Assembly: GCF_047495875.1 (NCBI RefSeq)
Contig: NC_092470.1
Span: 15,103,001-15,167,000, forward strand
Origin: Pithys albifrons albifrons
Taxonomy: Eukaryota; Chordata; Aves; Passeriformes; Thamnophilidae
Length of the DNA: 64,000 nucleotides
Direction of reading: 5' to 3'
A program made the position numbers and the translations under genes. The notes beneath the pieces were generated by a model. That model searched no databases. It worked only from the letters and a program-made list of their open reading frames with translations, and had not been told where the DNA came from. Each line of letters begins with the position of its first letter. The first letter of the stretch is position 1. Positions 12,101 to 24,800 of this stretch are shown here, one piece after another.

Positions 12101-14867
12101 GTTAATAAAAGCAGTGCTGAACCCCATGCCTGGCAGGGGAAGGCAGAGATCCCTCTCAAATGTGCACATCTGGTTTTCCTGCTCCCATCTCTTCAGCTAT
12201 CAGCAGACATAAAAAACAAACCTACACAACTCAAATCACAGCAGCTATCTCCCTACAGTCCATATGCCCAATTTCAAATAAAGAAAGATACTGTAAAACT
12301 TGGAAAAACAGAGAGTAAAAGGATTGTTAGCCAGCTCTAATTATACAAACTGATCTCATCCTCTTGTCATAAGCCTCTTTCCTGTTTCCGGAATCTATTT
12401 GTGCAACAGAAAGACCAGCCTTTTGTAAATGTCCATGGGTCATCAACACAGGGTGATTAATTTCCCATTTTACAATATACACATACCGTCAACCAATTCA
12501 CTTGTAATCCGATATAACCCTGCCCTCACTTGTCAGGTTTTTTTCCTTTAATATATTACCAAGGGCAAACAATACTTAAGATACCTATTTGTAAAATCCA
12601 AACAACATTTCAAAAGGAACTATCGTGCTGCTATAATAAAATAAAAATCACAGACCACATCTTCAGCTCAAGTAGCTACATCCTAATAAAGTTAAGACCT
12701 AACAGTCAACTTGAATTAAAGAGCACCGTGTACGCAAGAGCACACATATGTTTATACTCAAATTAAGTCCTCCGACAGGTTCTGGGGCAGCTGCTTCACG
12801 TATGCATGAGACTTTCATCTCAGGCTCAAATATTAACTTCTAGAAATCCTTAGCAGACATTCTAGCTGCCTCTTCAAATGAGCAAAATCCAGTTCATACC
12901 TTCCAATACATGTAGTGGTTTCAAAACACATTGGCAGTAACATGTGGGAAAGCTCTCAGTGACAACCAGCTCATGTTTGCCGGAGCGATTCCTGACTTGG
13001 GGGTTTAACCAGGAACGTCATGAAAATTCCCAGGTATCAAGCTTGGCAGCATCATGCAAATTATTAGTTATTTTTGGAAACAGAAATGCACCAGGTGAAG
13101 AATGGTGGGGAGGGAAGAACGGGCTTTGAAGAGCGTTTCATCCCAGTAATAAAAGGGTAAACACGATGGATAGCTGTCATCAGCAATGAAATGCCTATAG
13201 CCTTACACATGCAGTGGGGGAGAGCAAAACCTCCTTAACTATTGATTCCAACAGCTCCTGACCATACCATGTGTCCTAAAACCAGCCTTCTCCACCGTAC
13301 TATTCTCTGACTTTCAAGGCTGTGCTGTTTTAGGAGCTACACTGAGCAATGATGGCTTCAGCAAAAGAAACAATTCTCCCAAGCCCTAGAGCTGAGTAAT
13401 AAGGCTCAGCTTCATTCTGTGCTCCCCAAACTATGGCACTTGTACTGCATTCCCAAAACCACAGGCCTGGAGCAGAAAAAGATCTATGATGCCCAAAGCA
13501 CCATGTATGCTGTTATGCTGACAAATATTATTAAATATTTCCTAGAATTTACAAACCAGGTAGTTACACAATGTATATTTCAGCAAGTGTATGCACCAAC
13601 CTTAACTCTCCACAGCAGAGAGTTCTAGCCACAGAGTTGGGAAAACTGGCATCAAACCAAGATCCAAGAGATGTTTCCACTCACATTTTGACCAAAGCAG
13701 TTTCAGTGCCCAACATTTTAATGTACTTTTCCTCTCTAAAGAATACATCAGACTCACTTTTCCCTTTAGGCTCCCTTTTGCAAATGCTCCCACTGTGGCT
13801 ACAGGCGACTTACTCAGGAAAAGCCTAGTTGGCACTTCTTTTCCAGAAGAGGAAAACTTCTCCAGAAACTTGGATTTCCTACAGGAGTAGCTGTGCTAAC
13901 CTCACTCCCTGTGGCACAGCATGACCACAAATGCTGCTCCTAAATTAAAAATTGTTTTTTCGTAATTGCTCCTCTTCCTTCAATTCACAAAACTAGGGAA
14001 AAATATTCCCCTCTGAGCAAAATACTTAAGGTAGTGACAGAATCTGCTCATTTTGCTGGAATATCCTTTCTGAGACACATTTTCAAGAAATGCACATCAT
14101 TCACCAAGGAAGTGCAGTGATGGAGTTACCTGGTGCAGCAATCCCGGGGGGAAAAATGGGAGCTGCAGCTCTCTTCTCAGGACACTGTATTACAGTGCAC
14201 CTAGGGAATGCCCCATAAAAGTAAAATCCCAAGCAACAGAATGTATTACATACCTAGGTCAGAAAAGAGAGAACAAATCCTATTTTAAAATAAATTAAAG
14301 CATGAAATAATAAAAATTCAAACATGCAGAGTTTGTCACCAGTTTAACTACCCCACCTTCTGTGTTTGAGCCTTTCTGCAGCTCACTCATACTCAAAAAA
14401 ACACCCCACTTCACACGTGAAATAGTTTCTTTCCTCTGCCTTTACAAAGTGGCCTTTCACATTGGTGCCCCAGGAATGGAATGGGTTAAGTGCCCACAGG
14501 TCCCAGCCTTTCCAGTAAATCATTTATTACCCTAGCTCGGGGACAAGGAGCTCTGCAGAAGGGAGAGCCCACGCTGTGCAGCTGTTCGCCAGCCAGGCAC
14601 CTCTCCACAATTATAACACAGGATTAAGCTCGGGGAGTGGAAATCCGTCCCTTCATTGCTGATGGCTTTTTTCAAGTTATGCAGCTATTTTAAATGTTAC
14701 AGAGCTCATTAACATGAAGTTCATTAAGCAGTAACCACTGTATGAATGAAATGAAAAGATTATCATTATAAGCCCAATTATGGAAATACTAGACTAGCAG
14801 GCAGAAAAAGGAAAGGGTATGAGAATGCTGCTCCTAAACTCCAGTTTAGCCTTTTTTATTTTCCCAG

Positions 14868-14935
14868 ATCCTTCAGAGGAGGCACACCCAGAAATCAGAT
14901 GTGATGCAGAGGCTGGTTCTCAGGCAGGGCTCCAG
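14868..14935 (+). other. candidate 68-nt exon on the strand opposite AKAP13
   Basis: The plus strand shows a CCTAAAC branch-point-like element, then a pyrimidine-rich stretch ending TTTTCCCAG (to 14867), 68 nt of purine-rich sequence, and the donor CTCCAG|GTGAGAAG. The segment is open in the frame giving PSEEAHPEIRCDAEAG, but 68 nt is not a multiple of three and no homologous protein comes to mind. It could be a non-coding antisense RNA exon or a pseudo-exon. Pairs this good do occur by chance in a 64-kb window. Confidence 0.25.
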
Positions 14936-17900
14936 GTGAGAAGCTCTTGCTGCCTGTGCTGGGCTCCCCAGAGATTTCACTGCTGCTGCCATGCAAAAAG
15001 TCATCCCCGTGGTCACCCCCAGGACAGGTCTGGCATCTTCCTTAGCACCAAGCACTGCTTGCTGCAAGCTCACCACGCTCCCAAAATCAGCAGAAAGTTA
15101 AGAAACGCTATGACAAATCAAGCCACAAATTGCTTCTCTGCAGCTGATGTGCATTCCTCCTTCAAACATGATGAACTTGGGAGGCCACCCCTAAGCAAGC
15201 TAGTTACTCATTCCTGATAAAGCAGGTTTTATTTGTAATTTTGACAAAGATTTCATTTCTTTCCCAAAGTCTGAAAATAGGTATTATTCCCCTGCTCAAC
15301 CCCACCGTAAAAAAGGGAACCCAAATAATGACAATAAGTACTTGTCTCTCTGCAGTAACAGCAGTTTATGATTAATCCATTCAGCTGTTGCCACAGCTCA
15401 GTAACGCCAAATGATTTGGACTCAGTCTCAATTAATACACTGCTCTTCTAGGCAAGACCATGGAAAATGTGAAGTATTGCAGAAGGTAAACAGGTTAGGG
15501 ACAGTGGGTGAAGAAAAGAGGCAGCTTGCTGTGGTTTTCCTCCCTCCCTTGACAGAGCTCAAACATGGCAAGTACCCATTTCCAGGCAAGACTCAGAGTT
15601 TTTGCTTCAGGCTAGCAGTTTTTGCAAATTCAAGTCAAGAATGGGTGTAACTCATGAGTTTTTGAATGAGTCAAAACAGCTACTGTCAGTATTGCAATAA
15701 CCATATATTCACTTTTAGGTCAGATCCATCCCTTGGTCTGGTTCACCACACCAAAAGCTGGTATTAACTGAAAAACAAACACAGAAGCCTCAACAATACA
15801 ACTGCTCCAGGACAGACAGACAGTCACTGTGCCGACCAGGAGGCACATCCCACCAGCAGCTGGCGAGACCTCAGCTCTGATCCTGACTGGCTCCCATGGA
15901 AATCCATGGGCTGTAATCATGTGCCTGCTGAAGGACATGAAAGCTGTATCTTAAAATATTACCAAAAAACAGCTGATGCTGTAAGTGTCAAATGCTATTT
16001 TACACCGTGGCATGTGGTTGATACAAGAGGCAAGACCACACATCTCTTTTCTGTTTCCACCACAAAGAAATGGTATTTCATGGCCAAATAAATTGATGAA
16101 TTTGCTTGTAACATGGATTTTGGTATCAGCATCCCCTCCTGCTGTCAAGGATAAGCCTGGCAAATGGCTTGGCAATGGGCAAACCCATTCTCCCAAACCC
16201 CTCACCTCAACCCTCGCTGAAACCTGAAAGAGCTGCCAAAACATTTAACCTTACTTTAACTGCATGAAGCAGTACAGGTGGCTCCAAGATGTCCTTCAGG
16301 TTGTTCCCACACCAAGCAGGGAGGAGCAGGGCAGGCCAAAACACTCAGCTCCTGGAAGAGAGGGAAGAAGGAGTCACCAGGTGCAAGGGTCAGCATGGCT
16401 GCTGGGGTTTCGACAACCAAACTGGCATCACAACAGCTTCACCGGGGGGATGGAAACCATCCTCTACCTTGCAAGCTGTAGGAGGCACGTGTTGCCTCCC
16501 ACAGCAGTCCCATGTGGTTCCACAAGCATACACGGGGCAATGACCACACTATGTATAGGGCTACCTATAGACGCACATTGGCATCTGGCACCACCTAAGA
16601 ATAACTGTGCTGCTAAATTGTATCTGCTGCTGTCTTGCTATTTGGTTTATCCCCAAAGCTGTTGTTCTGCTGTCCACCATTGTATCCCAAACCACTAAGT
16701 TAGCCTTAAGTCCTTTGCATCCATCAACACAGCCTATCCCAGACTTCACCAAACTCTTTGTGAACTCCCTTACGGCAAGGTATTTTAAAAGGAACAAAAG
16801 GACCAAAGGTAGATGATGGCACCTGATAGCCAGCAGATGAAGTCCAAATCTACCTGCAAATCTCTGCCAAACCCTTCTGGACTGCCTGTACTTCTCCACA
16901 GGCTCATCTTCTTCTATGGGGCAAAATCTACTCAGTAGATGCACCCATAGGGATAAATCTGGTCTACAAAGCACACCTGGAAAGTGCAGTTATAGTGGAT
17001 TAAACGTCAAAATGAGAAAAAACTCAGGTTGGATTTTAGCTTCTTAAATGCTGTGTGGGAGATTTTGTTAGCTAAATCAAAGTCATCAGGGTACCTCAGG
17101 CCATCATTTGGTACCACACCAGGAAAGGTTGTGGCTACACACACATCACCAAACAGAAGCAGAACACATCAACTGCCTTCTCCTGTTCTACCAGATAGAC
17201 ACTCTGCCCCTGCACTCTCCTCCCTGCTGGAAAAGCATCCATAATCTGGGAATCTCACAGCCTAAACCAGCCTGTCAACCTCACAGTGCAACTACAAGCA
17301 CAGAAGTAACAATGGCAAAACTAGTTACCAGCTGGGAAATCAATTGTACTGTGTGAATTAGCCAGGAACATACTGCACTGGAAGGTACTGTACAGAAAAT
17401 CTGACTTCTTCATCTACACAAGGACAGCATCACCCAAACACCTCAATGTTGGTTTTACACAATGTTTTCTTAAGATTAACAGATAAAAGTCTCTTTTATC
17501 CATTCTGCTGAGAAATGGGGAGAGTTTTTTGCAAGGCATTACAGGGTACTGCATTTTATTGCAAATACATATATTTAGACATAGACCAAACTGAAAAAGA
17601 AGAAAAAATTTCATACTCTTGTTCCTCTTAAAGTATTAGGATTGTGCATGAATTCCTTCACTGCAATGTCACACATTTCTGAATTACACCCTTATGCCAA
17701 GCTACTGGAGCTGAAAGAGGAATTACCTGAACTCTTAAACCCCAGTTAAGAGTGCAGAAACACTCTTTGGATTCATTAACCAGTAAAAACCACCCTCGAA
17801 GCCACAAATAAACAGACTGGAACTTCCCTCTGGCATTTTTGTAGTGTTACTTTCAGGACCACATTTTAAGATGGTTACTGTTTGATAAAGCAATGATTAA

Positions 17901-19935
17901 TTATGTTAAGTAAGCAACATTAACCCAAGGCTCCTACTTGCCATTCTGTGTTGATCTTCAAGTAACAGCTCTCCAAGGCACAGGCAACAATACAGTGGTT
18001 TCATTTGTTTGTGAGTCACTGATAACTTGGGGTTTAACAGCATATTTGTATATTTTGGCAGAGAAAGCAGGGTTTGCTGTTACCCCTTTGAAGCAACAAG
18101 GAATATGGGTATGGCTAGCACTGCTAAAGTAGACAGCAAGAGCATGCTGCAAATCACTGCAGCTTTCTTCTCATATCCACTAAGGAATGAGGGTGTGTTT
18201 ATGGAGGCACATGCAAAGCTCATTTGGATGCTCAGGACTTGGAAAGTATTAGCAAGTGAAGAAAATCAACTGGCCTAGCAATGAAAAGCTGTAACATAGA
18301 TCATGAAAGTCTTCTTCCCATTTTTTTGTTTGTCCAGTTTTAATCTGTGGGAATTTTTAGACTCCTACAAGGAGCAGCCAACAACATTAAAAAGTCTTGA
18401 ATGTGTATTTTAGTTCCATATGTAAAGACCCTGCACAATCAATAAGGCTGACCACATGAAGTGCCAATTCCCCAAAGAACTGATTTCTGCTTCCCATGAA
18501 ACTGTTATGAGACAACCCCTGCATGCCTAAGCACACCCATTTCAGAAGCATTTCCTCAAGAGAACTTCTTCTCCTCCTCTTCCTTTGCTGGGAAAGTCAT
18601 TACCAACCGTAGATGAACACTGATATTGCTACTGTTTTCTAGATCTTTAAAAGATGGCTTTAAAAATTATGTTTCATGGGCGAGCTCATCCTGCTTTATA
18701 AATAAAAAACTGCTCAGTATCATCACAGAAAGATGATGACATACAATAGTTTTACAAAAAGCAACTTGGTTTCTGCACTGCTATGCCAACAGTCCCAACA
18801 ACCTGTAACTGGATAATTTATGCCTAAAGGGATGATAGTAGTGACGTCACCCAGTGCTCCCTAAAGTAAGTAAGAATGTAAAGGAAAGTCTTATTGACAC
18901 TTGCCTTTATACAACCTGTTTTGCTTGGTTTTAATAAAAATAGGGGGCAAGCCTCATCTCACTGCTAGGACAAGATTATTTGATAGCAGACTGCTCATGG
19001 TCTTGTTCCCTCCACACTGAGACAACTAAAGAAGAAACTACTGAGACTCCTGATAAATTACTGAGACATCTTTATGACAACAGAGGAAAATAAAATTTAA
19101 GGACAGTGTTACAGCTATTTACAATTTTAAGACGACAAAGTAACAGCCTTTGTGGATTATATATGTAATTCCTGTATTAGATGACTTCTTTTCCTAAAAA
19201 AGTGCCAAATATCTTAAGAGGTAAACTGCATCTGACATGCCCTTCACAGGCGGAGGAGCCAAGCAACAAAAGATACTCTCTCTAAATTTCTAAATTAAAT
19301 TCATAGCAGAGAATGACACAGCCAAAAAAAGGAGATAGCCTGTGTTGAAAATCTATTTGGGAGCAATCAGTTGGTGCTCTCACAGATGCTTGGTAGAGCC
19401 CCAACATGTGGAACTCAGGGTTTCCAGTTACTTTGATGGTTCTTCCCAAGCAAACACCCACCCTTCCCAAGCACTGCCCAGTGCCCAGCACAGAGGAAAC
19501 CACTCCTCAAACTTGCTCTTTTTTCCCTGAATACAAACCCATTTTATTTTTCTGAGAAGAGTTGCGTATTTTGTTGCTCTGCCTGCTGAGCGCTTGGACA
19601 CATCGAACAAGTTATCTCACCATCTGGTTGTAATTGCCTTCACAAAGCTTTCAACAAATTCAAAGAACAGCACCAAGAGGAGGGCACTAACGCTCTAGAG
19701 AGAAGAACTGCTGATTATTTGGGATTATTTGATACAGCTGGAATTTGTCCATAGACTAGACACCCAAATAGAGCCAATCCCACAGCTACAGCACCCAAAC
19801 AAATCTCTGGAGTATTTCTGAGTTTTGCCTGTTGCCCATTATAAAACCTCCTCACACTTTCATATCAAAAGCCATCAAGGAAAACACTGCTTCTCCTCCT
19901 CATCTCCCAGAGACGTGTAGATGTCATACTCAGGG

Positions 19936-20030
19936 ACATGGTTTAGTGGTGGTCTTGACAGTGGTGCGTTGATAGCTGGACTTGATGATGCTAGAGGTCT
20001 TTTCCAAGCTAAATAATTCTATGATTCCAT
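19936..20030 (+). mobile_element. CR1 LINE 3'-end fragment
   Basis: The segment reads GACATGGTTTAGTGGTGG, then a GGACTTGATGATGCTAGAGG-like block, TTTTCCAAGCTAA and ATTCTATGATTCCAT. These are the conserved CR1 3' UTR, hairpin and terminal 8-mer repeats in the plus orientation. The last 8-mer has a substitution. Only the 3' untranslated tail is present, as is usual for 5'-truncated CR1 copies. Confidence 0.85.
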
Positions 20031-20593
20031 ATAAACAGAATAATAAAGTATTATTTGCCTAAAATCTGCTTTGCTTTGGACACGTATAAATGCAACATTG
20101 ATCCACTAGCCACTGCTTCACATTACATTTGTACCAGCAGAGTAGAGGGCAGATTGCAGCTCCTCTCATTTTGACACACATACACAATGTTCCTCTGAAA
20201 GTAGATGATAGGTTTTGTTTAGAGAGCAGCATCTGACTTGGCACAGTGGATGAAGAAAACCCAAGAATTTTAAAACAATAGAAAGTAAAATATATCCATA
20301 TTTCACATGTCTGTACACATTGCAGAGCAAGCAATAATATTAAGATGTTAACTGGAGTCCCATTAATCCTGATTACTAAGAGATAGGAAACAAAAATTCT
20401 TTCATATACACTCAGTTCACTCTTGAAACCTAAACTCTTTTGACAGCGTCTCCTTGAACTTGTAAATAGAAATATTACCATGCTGGATGAAAAGGGAAGC
20501 AAGGATGCATCCAACCAAGAGCACTTCCCTGCTTACTCTAGCCCTGGGCAGAAACAAATTTTCTCCCTAGAGATCTGCACAAAACTGAAAGAA

Positions 20594-20632
20594 GTTTGGA
20601 TTTGGTTTGGTTTGTTTGTTGTTTTTTTTTTT
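20594..20632. repeat. T-rich simple repeat (TTTGG)n then poly-T
   Basis: Imperfect TTTGG/TTTG units run into an 11-base T tract. It is not attached to an identifiable retrotransposon. Confidence 0.7.
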
Positions 20633-21689
20633 ATTTCCACTAGCAATCACAAAGCAATGAAACAAAGAGATCAGGGATACTTTATGGCTCCCTGCCTTGC
20701 CTCTTCACAGCAACCTGTGCTCCATAAACTCTTTTTGGTGCAATAACATGCAGCAACCTGTTAACCCAGCAGAAGATGAGGTGCCATGGGGACCCGCAAG
20801 CAGTGAAAAACCCCTGACCTCTGAGAGCATGGTCCTGCACAAGTGCTCTTCAAAAGTATACAAGGTTTCAGCCTTCAAAATTGAAGGGTCAAAAATGGAA
20901 AGAACAGTAATATTTTTGTTAGCCATTACAATTTCTTACTAATAATAAAGGTAGGACTTGGTCCAGAAATTTGATCTTAAACTGAAGCCTTCCATGAGTT
21001 CATCCTAAATAGCAACTGCTTCTTTTCAGACAGCCTTGTAAAACCACATTAAGATTGAGCTAAGGAACTTCAAACTCCTTCCACAAGACCATCATGCCTA
21101 AATGTGGGAGATACTAAAGCTTAACTCATGGGCAGTTAAAAATCTGTGCAACAGATTAACACTTCATTGCAAGACCACCATCCCCCTTGTTCCTGGGGTC
21201 CAGTATCAGAGTGATTAGCTAAAAAGTAAAGCAAACAGCAGCAGCCTGCAGTAATATCTGAAGTCCACATGTACTTCTAAAACACTCTTTTCTAACAAGT
21301 TCTTTTAATTCTGCAACAGGTTCTTCTTCTCCCCCTCTACCATGATATTCATGTGACAATCTCAATGCATTGTGCCCTCTTGCTAGTATGGGCAAAGCCC
21401 AAAATAAATCCCTGTCAGAAAACAAGGAAACAGAGGAAGCTTGAACAGTGAAGGCAAGGACTACTTCAGCATGGCCATCATCAAGACCTACCAACACAAT
21501 GCCTCAAGGCAGAGGAAAATGCCACTTAAACACAGCCTAACTTGATAGAACAGGCCTACTTGCTTTGAAATACTGGGTGCAGCTCATGACAGGACAGGCT
21601 AGACCTTTCCTGGGAAGGTGACGTGTCATTCCTAGAACAGGGTATGGACCCTTAGAGAAGGCAGAGTGGTTGGAAACAAGAATAATGAA

Positions 21690-21810
21690 AATTTCAGTTT
21701 GAAATGCACTTTGAAGGGTCATCTGGTCCATCACCCTACTCAAAGTGAGGACATGACATCAAGGTTATGACATTATCCCCATGCTTTCATTGTTCAAAAT
21801 TGTCCCAGTC
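21690..21810 (-). mobile_element. old CR1 3'-end fragment
   Basis: The plus strand contains GGGTCATCTGGTCCATCACC, then CCTACTCAAAGTGAGGAC and a TCAAGGTTATGAC block. This is the reverse complement of the CR1 3' region (GGTCATCTGGTCCAACCCC-type). It is considerably diverged and lacks the terminal 8-mers, so the boundaries are approximate and the copy is old. Confidence 0.55.
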
Positions 21811-24800
21811 AATGTGGTCTCTTCCTCAATTCCCGTATGTAAAATTGAGCTAAATAGGGTCATCGAGTTGTATTGCCACAGGAAGGAAACCAAATTCACC
21901 ATTAGCTGCAAGGCATTCTGACTCCAGCCGACAAGGCTGTACGATTCTCTTGTTTAATCTGACTTTATCCACTGATTTTCTCCTTTATTTTCAAAATTTA
22001 AAAAAATAATTGAAAAAATGAAGAACTTTCACTCTGCTTAGAAAGCTTGTGACAAGGAAGAGAACTTGTATGTTTGAAACCAAGTACCAGCATATAACAT
22101 GCACTGACACATCAATACAAGCCTTTCTCCTCTGTGTTAAGGAGGTATCTTGGTATAAAACACACAGGGCAAATCCATATTCTTGTCTTCCACTGCAGCT
22201 CCAGGCACAACCAAGGTCCCTCCATGCTGAGCACCATGGTGGCACACAGCAAGAAACCCTTTTCCACCATGTTCACAGGTTAAACAGATAAATGCTGGGA
22301 GGGGACACAAAGGGTCAGAAAACAAAACAACTCGCCCAAGGCTCTGCAGATGGCTGCCAACACTGTCTGCAATGTGGCTGGTATCACCACCCCACCCACC
22401 CAGCAGTGACGCCCCCACTTTCTTCAAAAGCCAGCTTGTCTCCATCACCATGGTGCTCTGCCAAACACCAGCCACACAACCATGGCATTAAGTCACTTTA
22501 ATGCTCAAATCAACACGTCACTAGAGCTGCCCAGCATTTAATTATATAAATTAGGAGATCTGTATAATGGTACTAAACCAGTAATGAAAGAGAAGGTTTA
22601 ATGATGCAACAAAAACCTGCAACCCAGCACTCAGACTAGGGGTGGGTTACACAACAGCTCAGACAATTCAGCATTTACGCAGCTGGCTGCAGACTTGCAC
22701 AGTGCAGATCACGTTTTCCCAGACCCATCAGCTGACTCCAAACATGTGAGATCTACTCTAACACAGCCTACCTACCTCACCTGCCCGAGAAGGTCAAGGA
22801 TTCCACAGCAGAGATGTCCAAATCAAAGTCAGCCCTTTTCCAAAATCCACATTCAAACTCAACATATGCACCTGAAGTCAATCCTAACAACCACCTGTAT
22901 CCCACAAGTAGTGCTCTTCTCCCAGCATTAACACTCCCTTGCACAGAGATGACATAGCTCCAGTGAAACCTGTTCAGTTGACAACTGGGGTGACTTTACC
23001 ATTGTGCCATGTGATTTACCTCTCAGCTTCAGCCCCAATTAAGAAAACGTTATCAGCAAAGAGTTAACACAGAGATCATCCATCAGCTGACATAAAACAA
23101 GGTAATTTAGGTATTTGATGAGAACTCAGCATGAACCATCCACATGGAAGAGAATGCTTCTACTCCAAGATTTCTGGCTGAGGTTCAAATACTTCCAGAA
23201 AGTATTGATTTCTATTCATAGCATTGATATAGCTTAAGGGAGAAATAATTTGGTTTGAAATATTCTTTTAGACTCTGTTGACCTTTTATGTCAATAAACA
23301 CAATACCAAATTGCAGCTTAGCAGGGTAATTTTACCTTCCTTTTGTTAAGTTCTCAGATGAAAAGCACTATACCAGCAGCAGGGCTGAAAAGTATCATTT
23401 GGATTTCAAAAAGCAGCAAGAATCACGGTCAATCCACATGTTCAATATCAAAGGGCTCCAAAGAAAATTGACAGGATCAAAACTGCAATGGTAAGTGTGA
23501 TAGTATCAGCTGGGAAGCTGCTTACCAATATTTGCGGATGCTTGTTCAAACAAAAGCCTCAAGAAAAGATTCTGTGCCTTATCTAGAAGCCCTTTAAAAT
23601 GTCACTAGTATGCCATTGATCTTAATAGGAAAATGCCACACTCTTATTCCTCTCACTTGTAAAATAAACTGTTAAATCTATTAAAATCCACAATGGATAC
23701 TCAAACTCCATGTATTACCATTCCTGCACACTTTTGCCAAGGCAGAAGGTAGCACAGCGTGCTGTTACAAGCCATTTGTAGGTGCAGATCTGCAGTTACT
23801 ACATCAAGGCAGATGGCTGGAAAGAACCAGTATGCAACCACAAAGCATCTTCTACGCTGCAAACCCTTCAGCAGGCAGCCAGATTTGCTTACATATAGCT
23901 CAACTTCTCTATTCCCTCTCTCTGAATAAAAAGATTGCTTTCATTCAGTTGGCTTTTTTTCCCTCTCCAGAGCAGAAACACGTGCAATAGAAACATCTTT
24001 AAAGAGACAGGTCATAGCAAGGCAGTGTATTACAAGTAGAAAAGCAAGGGGCATTATCAAACAGCATTAGCACATGGCACAGATTTTTCCCAGTACACAA
24101 AGAGCCCAGGGCTTCTGTAACTCCAAGTGCATGCCAAGAGAGGGGGTAAACTTTTGTCACCAGCAAAGATTCCCAAAACAAGTCAGCAAATGTCCATATA
24201 ACCTCTGTCTCAAAGTCTGATATCAATATAAGCTGAATTCAACTGAGCCGGTTACTGCTCTGCATTCACACAGCAGAAATCCTGGCTGCGCCTGCATCCT
24301 CCCATGTGTTTCTCATATGGGATGGAGGTGGCCAGAGTAAGATCTACTCATTATCTTCTCTGCAAAGTGCACTCCTCCCCTTTTTATCATTAATCAAGAG
24401 TTACAACCAGTCACCAAACTAGCACTGCAATGACTTCACTAGCAGCTGCCAGGCATCCTGAAAAAAACAAAAACAGATTACATTAGAGCTACCGTCATTT
24501 ACCAAATGCTACTACAGGTACACCAGGCTATTGGGCAACTTTGCTGACATACTTGTCAGGACCTTTCCTTCATGGACTTACTGTAGATCTCCCACAAATA
24601 TCCCCTAAAGTAAAGGATCTTTAGTTAAAGCAATGACAATAGTTTTCTCCCAAAAGAACACCCTCCGCCTCCTCACCTACCCCAAGCAGGTAGAGCAAAG
24701 GAGCTTTTTGCTCAGTGAAGGAAAAATAAGAAGTTAAAGCCAACTAAATGCCAGGGCACACCCTTTCTCCCAGTGTACCTGTAAATGACCACTTGTGCAA

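Noticed and set aside
24420..24479. Strong minus-strand acceptor (TTTTTGTTTTTTTCAG) followed by a DAWQLLVKSLQC frame
   Set aside because: There is a stop after 12 codons and no good donor nearby. Not enough to call an exon.
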